Numbered from the stretch's first letter, positions 33,735 to 42,777 are shown. The stretch: DNA of 64,000 bases from Planobispora rosea (GCF_014648175.1 NZ_BMQP01000011.1:1-64000), one strand, 5' to 3'. Notes: generated by a model from the sequence alone, not told the origin. Program-made: numbers and translations.

Positions 33735-35424
33735 GGACGCCTTCGAGCGCGCCCTCCGGGTCCCCGGCCGCCTCGCGGGACCGCCAGGCGACGTAGCCGT
33801 CCGGGCGCACCAGCACCGCGCCGTCCGCGCGCACGCCGTACCGGCGTTCCCAGACCCCGGCCGGATCGGTCAGGTCACCGCCGATCCGGTACGGCGTGAG
33901 CCGGACGCCCAGCCGGTCCGCCACCGCGGCGGCGGCGCGCGCCCACTCCCCTCCGTCCGCCCCCGTGAGCAGGACGAAGCCGGAGCCGAACAGGTCGTGG
34001 GTGGAGATCGGGCCGCCCTCCCGCTCCAGCGCGACGTGCGGTGCGCGGCTGCCCGGCCGCCCGGTCGGCTCGCGCGGGTCCTCCAGGAGGGAGCCGTCGT
34101 CGTCCGCCTCGGCGACGACGGCCGCCGAGTGGTAGCGGTAGCCGAGGATCGCGGCGAACGGGTCGGCGAGCGGCTCCGGATAGGCGGCACGCGCCGCCGG
34201 GGGCATCCGGACGGCGAGGTTGGCCAGCTGGGCGTCGGCGGTGAGTGCCCCGATCGGGCGCCGTTCGGCGTCGTAGGTGTCCAGCAGCCCCTCCCCGGCC
34301 TGGCCGGAGATCACCAGCCAGAGCCGCCAGGCCAGGTCGCAGCCGTCCTGCAGCGCGGTGCTGCCGCCCTGCCCGCCGGTCGGCGGCATCGTGTGCGCCG
34401 CGTCCCCGGCGAGGAAGACCCGGCCCTGGCGGTAGCGTCCGGCCAGGACGTGGGCCATGGCGAAGGCCGTCCGGTCGAGGAGCTTCACCTCCAGGCCGGG
34501 CAGGCCGGTCGCGCGCCGTACCAGCTCCACGCAGCGCTCGTCGGTGAAGTCCGCCTCGCTCTGGCCGGCGGCGGGGTCGTAGTTGACGCCCAGCACGTGG
34601 GAGCCGACCCCGGTCCCGGTGACGATGACGCCGCTGAACGTCTCGTTCCGCAGGTACCAGAGCGTCACCTCCCGATCGGGGGCCAGCCCGGTCAGATCGG
34701 CGTCGAACATGATCGAGTAGAGCCGGCCCAGCTCTCCCCTGCCGGTCACCGGGATGCCGAGCAGCTCGCGCACCGGGCTGCGGTGCCCGTCGGCGGCCAC
34801 CAGGTAGTCGGCGCGCACGCGCGTCTCCACTCCGGTCGCGAGGTCGCGCAGCAGCGCGGTGACGCCGTCGGCGTCCTGCTCCAGGGAGACGAGCTCGGTG
34901 GAGAACCGGAGGTCGGCCCCGAGCTCTTCGGCGGCGGCCCGCAGCGCCCGCTCCACCTGCGCCTGGGGCGCGCCCACCGTCGGGACCGGGGTGACCCCGG
35001 CCAGGAAGTCGTAGTCGCCCTCGTGGGTGTTGAAGATCATCTGTGGCTCGGGGTCGCTCAGGCTGGAGGCGATGGCGATCCGCATGCCGCCGTCGCCGAC
35101 GCCCTCCGCGATCTCGACGAGGGCCCGTTCGAGGCCGGGGACCGGGCGCAGCAGTTCCATCGCCCGCTGGTTGACCCCGAAGGCCTTGGGCTGGACGGAC
35201 GTCCCGGCGTGCCGCTCGGCCAGCAGGACGGGAACACCGCGCCAGGCCAGCAGCGCCGCCGCGCTCAGCCCGGCGTAGCCGGCGCCGACGACGAGGACGG
35301 GTACCCGCTCGACGGGTGTCCGCCCGCCGGACGGGTGCCCGCCGGTGTGCTCTACGGGCGTGCGCCCGCCCGTGGGACCTGCCGTGCCGTACGGCTCGGC
35401 GGAGTATCCGGAGTTCGATGGCAT
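33703..35424 (-). CDS. FAD-dependent aromatic monooxygenase
   Basis: A 573-residue class A flavoprotein hydroxylase (PheA/TfdB group, also seen in rifampicin- and polyketide-modifying enzymes). N-terminal GAGYAGLSAAALLAWRG binds FAD, the second motif ends YLVAADGHRS, and GDAAHTMPPTGGQGGSTALQD is the ribityl-binding motif. The C-terminal thioredoxin-like domain (about 450-573) is kept. Before the FAD motif it has about 38 residues of Gly/Pro/Thr-rich sequence with GGRTPVE twice, an unusual extension. GGAGG is four bases before ATG 35424. Substrate unknown. Confidence 0.9.
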   Translation of the reverse strand: MPSNSGYSAEPYGTAGPTGGRTPVEHTGGHPSGGRTPVERVPVLVVGAGYAGLSAAALLAWRGVPVLLAERHAGTSVQPKAFGVNQRAMELLRPVPGLERALVEIAEGVGDGGMRIAIASSLSDPEPQMIFNTHEGDYDFLAGVTPVPTVGAPQAQVERALRAAAEELGADLRFSTELVSLEQDADGVTALLRDLATGVETRVRADYLVAADGHRSPVRELLGIPVTGRGELGRLYSIMFDADLTGLAPDREVTLWYLRNETFSGVIVTGTGVGSHVLGVNYDPAAGQSEADFTDERCVELVRRATGLPGLEVKLLDRTAFAMAHVLAGRYRQGRVFLAGDAAHTMPPTGGQGGSTALQDGCDLAWRLWLVISGQAGEGLLDTYDAERRPIGALTADAQLANLAVRMPPAARAAYPEPLADPFAAILGYRYHSAAVVAEADDDGSLLEDPREPTGRPGSRAPHVALEREGGPISTHDLFGSGFVLLTGADGGEWARAAAAVADRLGVRLTPYRIGGDLTDPAGVWERRYGVRADGAVLVRPDGYVAWRSREAAGDPEGALEGVLTRVLARPAH

Positions 35425-35772
35425 GATGCCTCCACTTTCGATCGCACTCGATGCGTGGAGGCCGCGCCCGTTATGGTGGATCGAGCCTTGTGACGAGGCC
35501 GGGTCTCGCCTCCACGCGGGACCTTCCGGTCCCGGCGCGGTGTTGCCGCACCCGCCGGGGCCGTTCTCCTTCTCCGGCCGGCTCCTCACCGGCCCTTCTC
35601 CGATCTCCGATCCCCGATCGCCGACCGGTCGTCGTGATCCGGTCCGATCGGCCCTTTCCGTCTCTCCTCCCGGGATCGGTCATCGCGAGATCTTCGAATA
35701 TCCGACTTCGAGTATTCATCAAGACGCGATACATCTCAATGCCTTCTCCGTTTTTCCTTCCTCAGGACGGGA
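35425..35772. other. Intergenic: monooxygenase promoter side, no gene seen
   Basis: No frame with coding character. Near 35692-35717 is a direct repeat CTTCGAATAT/CTTCGAGTAT spaced 14 bp apart, which could be a regulator site. No known operator recognised. Confidence 0.45.
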
Positions 35773-36915
35773 TCACGGCCTGGCCGTCCCGTGGATCCGG
35801 CCCTCGGTACGGCTCAGCGGCATCCCGGTCCCGCCCCACCGGCTCTGGGTCAGCTCCGCCGCGATCGACACCGCCGTCTCCTCCGGCGTACGGGCGCCGA
35901 TGTCCAGGCCGATCGGCGACCGCAGCCGCCCCAGTTCCCCCTCGGTCAGGCCCGCCTCCCGCAGCCGCTTCATCCGGTCGTCATGGGTACGGCGGCTGCC
36001 CATGGCGCCGATGTAGCCCGCCGGGGTGCGCAGCGCCACCTCCAGCAGCGGGACGTCGAACTTGGGATCGTGGGTCAGCACGCAGATCACCGTGCGGCCG
36101 TCGACCTCGGTCTCCCGGAGATACTGGTGCGGCCAGCGCACCACCACCTCGTCGGCGTCCGGGAACCGCTTGCGGGTGGCGAACACGCCGCGGGCGTCGC
36201 AGACGGTGACGTGGTAGCCGAGGAACTTGCCGACGCGCGCCACCGCCGCGGCGAAGTCGATCGCCCCGAACACCAGCATCCGGGGCGGCGGCGCGAACGA
36301 CCGCACGAACACCGCGACCTCGTCCATGCGCCGCTCCCCGTGCCGCCCGTAGTGGCGCTCGCCGGTCAGCCCCTGCGCGAGCATGCCGCGCGCGTCGTCG
36401 TCCACGGCCACGTCGAGCCCCCCGGCGCCGAGGGTGCCCGAGGCGCGGTCCGGCCAGATCACCCGGCGCCCGCCGACCGCGACGGACGTCCCGTCCGCTC
36501 CCGGGCCCCTCTCCGCCTCGGGCACGGTGACGACGGTCGCGACGGCGACCGGGCGCCGTCCGGCGACCGCCGCCGCCACCTCGGCCAGTTCGGGGAAGGT
36601 CCGGCGGTCCACCGGCTCGACGAAGACGTGCAGGACGCCGCCGCAGGTGAGCCCGACCGCGAAGGCGTCGTCGTCGCTGACGCCGTACCTCTCCAGCACG
36701 GGCCGCCCCGACTCCATCACCTGCCGGGCCGTCTCGTACACGGCGCCCTCCACGCAGCCTCCGGAGACGCTGCCGACGACCTCGCCGTCCGCGGACACCG
36801 CCATCGACGCGCCCGGCTCACGAGGCGCGCTCCTGAAGGTGCTCACCACCGTGGCCAGCCCGAACGTCCGCCCCGCCGAGTACCACTCCAGGATCGTGTC
36901 CAGGACATCCCGCAC
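35773..36915 (-). CDS. XdhC/CoxI family protein
   Basis: A 380-residue protein of the XdhC family, chaperones that insert the sulfurated molybdenum cofactor into xanthine or CO dehydrogenases. N-terminal XdhC/CoxI part (about 1-95: GLATVVSTFRSAPREPGASM, GSVSGGCVEGAVYE) and C-terminal Rossmann part (about 210-360: MLVFGAIDFAAAVARVGKFLGYHVTVCDAR, GYIGAMGSRRT, RSPIGLDIGARTPEE). GTG start at 36915 with GGGGAG upstream. No molybdenum hydroxylase subunits are in the window, so its client is elsewhere. Confidence 0.92.
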   Translation of the reverse strand: MRDVLDTILEWYSAGRTFGLATVVSTFRSAPREPGASMAVSADGEVVGSVSGGCVEGAVYETARQVMESGRPVLERYGVSDDDAFAVGLTCGGVLHVFVEPVDRRTFPELAEVAAAVAGRRPVAVATVVTVPEAERGPGADGTSVAVGGRRVIWPDRASGTLGAGGLDVAVDDDARGMLAQGLTGERHYGRHGERRMDEVAVFVRSFAPPPRMLVFGAIDFAAAVARVGKFLGYHVTVCDARGVFATRKRFPDADEVVVRWPHQYLRETEVDGRTVICVLTHDPKFDVPLLEVALRTPAGYIGAMGSRRTHDDRMKRLREAGLTEGELGRLRSPIGLDIGARTPEETAVSIAAELTQSRWGGTGMPLSRTEGRIHGTARP

Positions 36916-37446
36916 CGCCGGCTCCCCTCACAGATCAGCGGACCACCTCAATCTGGACACTTCCCCCCGGACGTTCAGGTCGTCAAGACGCAGATCACAA
37001 CCGGCAAAAAGACCCTCTGTGCATTGCGGCACAGACCTCTTCCGGTGACAGCCGCTTCCCTGGAGCGGTCCACAGCGCCGGTGCCGCCCCGGCCGGGACG
37101 CCCTCCCCTGACCGGCGCCCCCGAGTGCCTCGGTTTCCCTGCAGGAATTGTCACCCTGAATGCCACCGGGGCACTTATCCGCCGCTATTAAACCGGAATA
37201 TTTACATATCCCCTCATTGTCCAGGTAAATCATCCCAGGTACGTCGGATGATTACCCTTCCCAGGGCCTCGGGTACGAACCTCATGCAATGCGGACGGAC
37301 GTTACAGCCGCTACCAGCCGGGATGGAATTTTCCGTTGCGTTCGGGCTGTCGGGGGAAGGAGGCCCTGTTTCCACGGAACGGGTGTTGACCTGCGATCTC
37401 CCGCCCGCGACGTCCGTCCTCCCGCTCCGCGAGCGAAAGGTTCTCC
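36916..37446. other. Intergenic, 531 bp, with inverted repeats
   Basis: Holds the divergent promoters of the XdhC and thermonuclease genes. A CTGTGC/GCACAG hairpin lies at 37017-37034 and an imperfect inverted repeat GTAAATCATCC/GGATGATTAC at 37225-37255 in an AT-rich patch. No coding frame with a homolog was recognised. Confidence 0.45.
37225..37255. promoter_or_regulatory. Inverted repeat in AT-rich patch
   Basis: GTAAATCATCC and GGATGATTAC flank a 10-base spacer, one base bulged. It could be an operator or an RNA hairpin; identity unknown. Confidence 0.3.
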
Positions 37447-37998
37447 GTGAGAGGTACTCTCCGTGCGTTCCTGCTGACCGGCACCGCCCTCGCCACCGGC
37501 ACCGTCCTCACCGTCTCCCCCGCGCCCGCCGCCGCTGCCGCCCCGCACGGGCTGCCGAAAGGCGTGCGGAAGGCGATCGTCCTGCGCATCGTCGACGGCG
37601 ACACGATCATCGCCCGGCTGACCAGGAACGGCCCGGGCGTCCGCATCCGCTTCCTGGGCTTCGACACGCCCGAGGCCGGCCGGTGCTGGTACGCGGCCTC
37701 CACCAGGTACGCCGCCAGGCTCATGCCTGTCGGGAAACCCGTCTACCTGCTGCGGGACAGGGACGCCAGGGACCACTACGGGCGCCGCCTCTTCTACGCC
37801 TGGAACTACAAGGGCCTGTCCGTGGGCCGTAACCTCATCCGCCACGGGTACGCCAAGGCCCTGCTCTACCGCTCCAACGACCGGTACATCCGGGCGATGC
37901 GGATCCAGCAGGCCAGGGCGCGCAAGGACCGGCTGAGGATCTGGTCGGGCCGGTGCGACCGGCCGGCGAACACGGTGGAGCCGAACCCCTCCCGGTGA
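37447..37998 (+). CDS. Secreted thermonuclease (SNase-like)
   Basis: A 183-residue exported nuclease. Signal peptide about 1-32 (ending APAAAAA). SNase fold with VDGDTIIA, the catalytic segment RIRFLGFDTPE (Arg and Glu) and RDHYGRRLFYAW. It would cleave DNA and RNA outside the cell in a Ca-dependent way. GTG start with GAAAGG upstream. Its last codons run into an 18-bp tandem repeat, and its 3' 133 bases overlap the convergent flavin reductase frame. Confidence 0.9.
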   Translation: MRGTLRAFLLTGTALATGTVLTVSPAPAAAAAPHGLPKGVRKAIVLRIVDGDTIIARLTRNGPGVRIRFLGFDTPEAGRCWYAASTRYAARLMPVGKPVYLLRDRDARDHYGRRLFYAWNYKGLSVGRNLIRHGYAKALLYRSNDRYIRAMRIQQARARKDRLRIWSGRCDRPANTVEPNPSR

Positions 37999-38522
37999 CC
38001 GGCCGTCTCCCGGTGACCGGCCGTCTCCCGGTGACCGGCCCTTCCGGGAGTCCCCGCGAGAGCGGAGAACCCGCCGTATCCCCCCGAGTGGAAGACCAGC
38101 GGCTCACCCTCCGAGCGGCGGAAGTGCTCCACCTCCCCGACGAAGATGAGGTGGTCCCCGCCGTCGTGGGCGGTCACCGTACGGCAGGCGAAACAGGCCA
38201 GGGCCCCGGCCAGCGCCGGAAGGCCGCCGGGCAGCGGACGGGTCTCCACCCCGGCGAACTTGTCCGGTGACGGCGTGGCGAACCGCCGCGACAGGTGGTC
38301 CTGGTCCGCGGCCAGGACGTTGACCGCGAACCGCCCGGCCTCCAGGAACACCTGCGCGCTGGGCGCCCGCCGGGACAGGCACCACAGCACCAGCGGCGGG
38401 TCGAGCGAGACGGAGGTGAAGGAGTTGACGGTGACCCCGGCGCGGTCCCCGCCCGGGGTGGCGGTGGTGACCACCGCCACCCCCGTCGCGAACTGCCCGA
38501 AGGCGTCACGGAGCGAACGCAC
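37866..38522 (-). CDS. Flavin reductase, StyB-like, with an extended C-terminus
   Basis: A 218-residue flavin:NAD(P)H reductase. Core motifs are FATGVAVVTTAT, GVTVNSFTSVSLDPPLVLWCL and the DH-loop GEVEHF; the usual family C-terminus is near GGYGGFSAL (about residue 155). After that it continues about 60 residues through GHRETA repeats (coded by an 18-bp tandem repeat) and antisense thermonuclease sequence, so the original stop seems lost. GAGGAGG precedes the GTG at 38522. It follows the StyA-like gene by 27 bases and should supply its reduced FAD. Confidence 0.9.
   Translation of the reverse strand: MRSLRDAFGQFATGVAVVTTATPGGDRAGVTVNSFTSVSLDPPLVLWCLSRRAPSAQVFLEAGRFAVNVLAADQDHLSRRFATPSPDKFAGVETRPLPGGLPALAGALACFACRTVTAHDGGDHLIFVGEVEHFRRSEGEPLVFHSGGYGGFSALAGTPGRAGHRETAGHRETAGHREGFGSTVFAGRSHRPDQILSRSLRALACWIRIARMYRSLER
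37990..38040. repeat. 18-bp tandem repeat spanning two gene ends
   Basis: TCCCGGTGACCGGCCGTC is present 2.8 times (37990, 38008, 38026). The first copy contains the thermonuclease stop codon; on the other strand the units encode GHRETA in the flavin reductase. Confidence 0.8.
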
Positions 38523-38549
38523 GATAGCCTCCTCGGTCCCGGCGCCTTC

Positions 38550-39773
38550 TCAGGAACCGGTCCGCGCCAGATAGTCGCGCGCCCCGGCGGGGTCCATGAA
38601 CCAGTCCGCGTAGTCCGACGGGTCGTCGAAACCGTTGACGAACCTGGAGGCCACCTCGGGCGACCGGCCCCCGGCCTGCAGGATCTCCAGCACGTGCGGG
38701 GGCGGCGGCGCCAGGAGCGCGTTCGTCCAGGCGGTGACGTGCCGGGCGTCCCGCCAGTAGCGCTCGAACGCCCGCTCCATCCAGGCCGCGTCGAACGGCC
38801 GCCCGCCGTGCTCCAGGATGGCGGCGAGGTAGGCGGCGGCGCACTTCGCGGCGTTGTTCGCGCCCTGCCCGGTGATCGGGTCGTTGAGCACGACGACGTC
38901 ACCGGCCCCGAGGACCGCGGCGCCGGAGGGCAGGGTGGCGACCGGCCTGCGGACGGCCGGGGAGAACCGGCCGGACAGGACGCCGCCCGCGTCGGTCAGC
39001 TCGGCGCCGCGGCAGCGCTCGGCCTCCCACGGCAGGAAGGTCTCCAGGATCCACCGGCTCCTGGCCAGGTGCTCGGCGGGGGTGCGCACGTCGGACCAGC
39101 AGTCCATCGGCCCGCCGGGCAGCCCCTCGAACACCATGATCTCGCAGGGTCCGCCCACGGTGAGCGCGGGGAAGACGAAGTACTCGCCGACCCCGGGGAC
39201 CAGGTTGAAGCACACCGCGGAGTACTCCGGGCGCGGGGCGAGGCCGGTGACGTAGGTCAGGGCCAGCGCCCGCTGCGGGGTCTCGTACGGCGAGCGTGCC
39301 GGGTCCCGCTCGAACAGCGAGGCGATCGGGCCCTTGCCCGCGGCGACCACGATCAGGTCGTACTGGGCGGCGTAGGACTCCAGGTCCGCCACCGTCGCGT
39401 CCCGGATGACGACCTTCCCACCGAGCCGTTCCACCTCGTGCATCCAGGCGGGCATCTTCAGCCGCTGGTCGACCGAGCGGGCGGGCGTGTGGAGCCGGGC
39501 CGCCCAGTGGATCGCCCGGTCCCCGCCGGGGCCGGGCACGGTGAGTTCGATCCCGTCGATCGGCGGGCAGTCGTCCGCCCACAGGTCCAGGCCGAGGGCG
39601 CGCTCGTGGCCGAGGGCCGTCCCGAACATGGCCTGGCTCGACATGACCCGGCCGTCGCGGATGTCGCCGGGGGTCCGGTTGGAGACGACGGTGACGTCGT
39701 ACCCGTTGCGCAGCAGGCCGACCGCGAGATGGAGGCCGGCCTGCCCGGCGCCGACGATGAGGATTCTGCGCAT
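38550..39773 (-). CDS. StyA-like FAD monooxygenase (styrene/indole monooxygenase)
   Basis: A 407-residue group E flavoprotein monooxygenase. FAD motif ILIVGAGQAGLHLAVGLLRNGYDV; later VLGAGDVVVLNDPITGQGANNAAKCA is the FAD-pyrophosphate and helix motif typical of StyA. Two-component styrene monooxygenases epoxidise styrene or indole with FADH2 from StyB. The StyB-like reductase is directly downstream and an AraC regulator upstream, all on one strand. The real substrate in this organism is unknown; no styrene-oxide isomerase or aldehyde dehydrogenase (styC, styD) is here. Confidence 0.9.
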   Translation of the reverse strand: MRRILIVGAGQAGLHLAVGLLRNGYDVTVVSNRTPGDIRDGRVMSSQAMFGTALGHERALGLDLWADDCPPIDGIELTVPGPGGDRAIHWAARLHTPARSVDQRLKMPAWMHEVERLGGKVVIRDATVADLESYAAQYDLIVVAAGKGPIASLFERDPARSPYETPQRALALTYVTGLAPRPEYSAVCFNLVPGVGEYFVFPALTVGGPCEIMVFEGLPGGPMDCWSDVRTPAEHLARSRWILETFLPWEAERCRGAELTDAGGVLSGRFSPAVRRPVATLPSGAAVLGAGDVVVLNDPITGQGANNAAKCAAAYLAAILEHGGRPFDAAWMERAFERYWRDARHVTAWTNALLAPPPPHVLEILQAGGRSPEVASRFVNGFDDPSDYADWFMDPAGARDYLARTGS

Positions 39774-39943
39774 GACGGTGTTCCCCTTCCGAGGGTGCAG
39801 ACAGTGGAGAGATGGTCGATCGGCGCCTGGAAAGAAGGTACGACGGGCGCCGCCGTACGGGATATCCGCTCAGCGCGGGTTCCGTCCGCCTGGCGCGGAC
39901 TTCCTCCGGTCCCGGCCGTACGGACGCGCCCGCCGGCGCCGTC

Positions 39944-40012
39944 CGTCAGTGCCGTCAGTGCCGTCAGTGCCGTCAGCGGTCATCAGCGGTCATCAGCGGT
40001 CATCAGCGGTCG
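39944..40012. repeat. Two adjoining microsatellite arrays
   Basis: Three CCGTCAGTG 9-mers (39944-39970) are followed by four 10-mers of TCAGCGGTCA type (about 39973-40012), right up to the AraC gene stop and within the likely styA promoter region. Confidence 0.8.
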
Positions 40013-41002
40013 TCAGTGCCCGCGCAGCGTCTGCGAGGGCGTCTGCCCGTACCGCGCGCGGTAGAGCGCGGCGAACCGCCCCTGGTGCGGGAAACCCCAC
40101 CGGACGGCCACCCCCGTCACGGTGCACCGAGCGGGGTCGCCCGCCGCCAGTTCCTCGTGGACCCGGCCCAGCCGCACGTCCCTGAGGTACCCCATGGGAG
40201 TGAGGCCGAGATGGCGGCGGAAGCCCTCCTGGAGCGAGCGGCCGCTGACCGCCACGGCGCGCGCGACGTCGTCGGTCGTCAGCGGCTCGTGGGCGTGGCC
40301 GTCGATGAACTCCATCGCCCGGCGCACCACCTTGGGCACGGCGGGCGGGCGGGGGGCGTTCAACCGCGCCAGGTAGTTGGACGGCTGCATGGTCAGCAGG
40401 GAGGACAGCAGCGCGTTCCCCAGGTGGGCGGCGGCCAGCGGCTGCGCGGCGAGGCCGTCGTCACGCTCGGCGTCGCCGACCATCAGGTCGATCATCGCCC
40501 GCCACGACCGCGCCCAGCCCGCGGTGAGGTCCAGGCCCAGATCGAAGACGACGGGCCGGTCGAGCCGCTCCCCGAGCATCCGTTCCAGAGCGCCTTCGAC
40601 AACCGGCCGGTCGAACTTGACGATCAGCTGGGGACAGCCCGCCTCCCAGCGCATGTCGAGGTGCTCCGACGGCGACGGCAGGGAGGCCAGCCGGGGCGTC
40701 GAGACGATCTCCTGGTCGCCGCACCGGATCAGGCTGCGCCCGGCCAGCGGGATCTGCACGAGGAAGAACGACTCCAGCTCACCGGGCTCGATGCGGACGT
40801 CCGCCCCGTAGTCCAGGTAGCTCAGCCGCACGGCGCCGAACCGGGCGGAGTTGAACCGGGCGGCCAGCCGCGCGAGGCCTCCGCCCGGCTCCAGCCGGTG
40901 CGGGCAGAACACCCGGGCCACCTGCTCGCGCGCCTCGTCGACGTCCTCGGTGGCGAAAAGCGCCCTGCTGCCGAGCGGAACCCGCTCCCCCGCCTCACCC
41001 AT
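40013..41002 (-). CDS. AraC family regulator next to styA
   Basis: A 329-residue regulator with an AraC-binding-like N-terminal sensor domain (about 15-205) and two helix-turn-helix motifs (about 225-325: TTDDVARAVAVSGRSLQEGFRRHLGLTPMGYLRDVRL and AVRWGFPHQGRFAALYRARYG). It resembles the group that activates aromatic-degradation genes. It sits upstream of the StyA/StyB-like pair in the same direction with a 240-bp gap, so it is the likely regulator. Confidence 0.9.
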   Translation of the reverse strand: MGEAGERVPLGSRALFATEDVDEAREQVARVFCPHRLEPGGGLARLAARFNSARFGAVRLSYLDYGADVRIEPGELESFFLVQIPLAGRSLIRCGDQEIVSTPRLASLPSPSEHLDMRWEAGCPQLIVKFDRPVVEGALERMLGERLDRPVVFDLGLDLTAGWARSWRAMIDLMVGDAERDDGLAAQPLAAAHLGNALLSSLLTMQPSNYLARLNAPRPPAVPKVVRRAMEFIDGHAHEPLTTDDVARAVAVSGRSLQEGFRRHLGLTPMGYLRDVRLGRVHEELAAGDPARCTVTGVAVRWGFPHQGRFAALYRARYGQTPSQTLRGH

Positions 41003-41286
41003 CGGCGTCCCCGTCCTCGGATGCCCGTCTCCGGTGCCCGGCGCGCGGTCACGGCCGGTTCACCGATGATCACAGAGGGGGACGGCTCTGACCATGTAAA
41101 AATGCACACGGATACCCCCGCCCGGCGAACCGCATGTGAACGCCGGGGCGCGGTGGGCGTTGTCTCCGCCGGGGGGATTACCTACCGTTGCAAGATGTAC
41201 GCCGAGCCGAACGACCCCGCGCTCGCCGTGGCGTCGGCCTCCGTCGACGGGGAGCGCACGGTGCTGGAGGTGTTCCTGGAGTCCAC
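41003..41286. other. Intergenic with a possible tiny frame
   Basis: A small frame begins ATG at 41195 ([20 protein letters not shown]) and ends 41290; it lacks a ribosome site and I cannot place it in a family. It may be a remnant like the DUF664 fragment next to it. Confidence 0.3.
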
Positions 41287-41370
41287 ATGATCGAGGAGAC
41301 CGCCCGGCACGCCGGGCACGCCGACATTCTGCGCGAGCTGACCGACGGCTCGACCGGCGCCCTCGGCTGA
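41287..41370 (+). pseudogene. C-terminal fragment of a DinB/DUF664 protein
   Basis: The frame [20 protein letters not shown] matches the conserved C-terminal motif of actinobacterial DUF664 (DinB-superfamily) proteins, but only about 28 residues remain; the N-terminal 130 or so residues are missing. Interpreted as a deletion remnant. Confidence 0.6.
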
Positions 41371-41449
41371 GCCCCCGGCCCGCGCCCGCCGCGCGGACCG
41401 CGGTCCCCGTATGGCCCGCGCGCCCTCCCCGGCCCGCTAGGGTGCCGCT

Positions 41450-42316
41450 GTGATCGACGCGATCGGCGCGCTGCTCCGCCGCCACCTGCCCGGCTACGAG
41501 ATCGGGTCCGCCGTCCGGCTGGGTGAGGGCTGGGACAACGTCGCCTACGAGGTCAACGGCGAGTTGATCGTCCGGTGGAGCAAGGAGGAGGACCCCCTCC
41601 TGCGGGCCGAGGCGGTGCGGCGCGAGGCGGAGCTGCTCGGCGCGGTGGTCCGGCTGTCCCCCCTGCCGGTCCCGGAACCGGTCTTCGCCGACGCCGAGGC
41701 GGGCGTCATGGCCTACCCCAAGCTTCCCGGCCTGCCCATGAGCGAGCGCCCGGTGGCGGACCCGGCCCGGCTGGCGCCCGTGCTCGGCGCGTTCCTCGGC
41801 AGTCTGCACCGCGCTCCGGTGGCGGAGATGGAGAAGCTGGCCGAGCGGGACTTCCGGGCGGCGGAGGAATGGTTGCGCGAGGCGCGGGAGGACTACCGGG
41901 AGATCGCGGAGCTGGTGTCCCCGGCGGCCCGCCGTACCGTCGAGGACTTCCTCGGGCGCACGCCCCCGGCGGCGGGACCGCGCACCCTGGTGTTCTGCCA
42001 CAACGACCTGGGCGACGAGCACGTGCTGGTGGACCCCCGGACGGACGCCGTCACCGGGGTCATCGACTGGACCGACGCGGCCATCGCCGACCCCGCCTAC
42101 GACTTCGCGCTCATCCACCGGGACCTCGGTCCCGAGATCCTCGACCTGACGCTGGGCTGCTACGAGGGGCGCTGGGACGGGGCCGACCGCGAACGGGCCC
42201 TGTTCTACGCACGCTGCACCCTGCTCGAGGACATCGCGTACGGCGTGCGCACCGGTTCCCGCCACTACACCGAGACCGGCCTGGCCCGCCTGGACATCAC
42301 CTTCGCCCCCGCCTGA
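41450..42316 (+). CDS. Aminoglycoside phosphotransferase-family kinase
   Basis: A 288-residue APH/choline-kinase fold protein. The catalytic loop is VFCHNDLGDEHVLVD (Asp acting as base) and the metal site is GVIDWTDAAIADPAYDFA. The N-lobe has GEGWDNVAYEVNGELIVRWSK. The family phosphorylates antibiotics or small metabolites; no specific substrate can be assigned and resistance should not be assumed. GTG start at 41450. Convergent with the YjbR gene. Confidence 0.88.
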   Translation: MIDAIGALLRRHLPGYEIGSAVRLGEGWDNVAYEVNGELIVRWSKEEDPLLRAEAVRREAELLGAVVRLSPLPVPEPVFADAEAGVMAYPKLPGLPMSERPVADPARLAPVLGAFLGSLHRAPVAEMEKLAERDFRAAEEWLREAREDYREIAELVSPAARRTVEDFLGRTPPAAGPRTLVFCHNDLGDEHVLVDPRTDAVTGVIDWTDAAIADPAYDFALIHRDLGPEILDLTLGCYEGRWDGADRERALFYARCTLLEDIAYGVRTGSRHYTETGLARLDITFAPA

Positions 42317-42408
42317 CCGGGTACCCCGCCGGGTCCCGCCGAGTCCGGCGACCCCTGACGCCACGACGGCTCCGGGCCGTCATCACCCGGCCCCGGCGGT
42401 CCGGCGCG

Positions 42409-42777
42409 TTATCGCCCGGCCCCGCCCGCCACCCCCAGCTCGGCCTCGAAGGCGTCGACCATCTGCCTGGGCGCCGTCAGGCACCACGCCTCGGCGACCA
42501 GCTCGAACAGCTCGTCCTCGTCGATCCTGTCCAGGTGGACCACGACCCAGCCGAACCGGCCCGCGGTGAACTGGACCTCGAACACCTCCGGCCGCTCGGC
42601 CACCAGCGCCATCTGCTCCTCGATCGTCGCCTTGAGTCCGACGGTCTCCGTCCGCTCCCACAGGTAGCCGAACCCCTTGCCCCGCACCTTCAGCGAGACC
42701 CATTCGCCGCCGTCGCTCTGCGAGACCTCCGGCAGTCTGTTCAGCATCTTCAGGAACTCATCGACGCTCACACCCAT
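42409..42777 (-). CDS. MmcQ/YjbR family protein
   Basis: A 122-residue single-domain protein of the MmcQ/YjbR fold (cyaY-like, double-wing DNA-binding fold). Typical features are EFLKMLNRLPEVSQSDGGEWVSLKVRGKGFGYLWE and the C-terminal DEDELFELVAEAWCLTAPRQMVDAFEAE. Function is unknown. Start chosen at ATG 42777 (MGVSVDEF). Confidence 0.88.
   Translation of the reverse strand: MGVSVDEFLKMLNRLPEVSQSDGGEWVSLKVRGKGFGYLWERTETVGLKATIEEQMALVAERPEVFEVQFTAGRFGWVVVHLDRIDEDELFELVAEAWCLTAPRQMVDAFEAELGVAGGAGR

Noticed and set aside
39944..40012. Possible CRISPR array
   Set aside because: Units are 9-10 bp with no spacers; these are microsatellites.
41450..42316. Aminoglycoside resistance gene
   Set aside because: Only the general kinase fold is visible; no subgroup-specific resistance motif or resistance context was seen.
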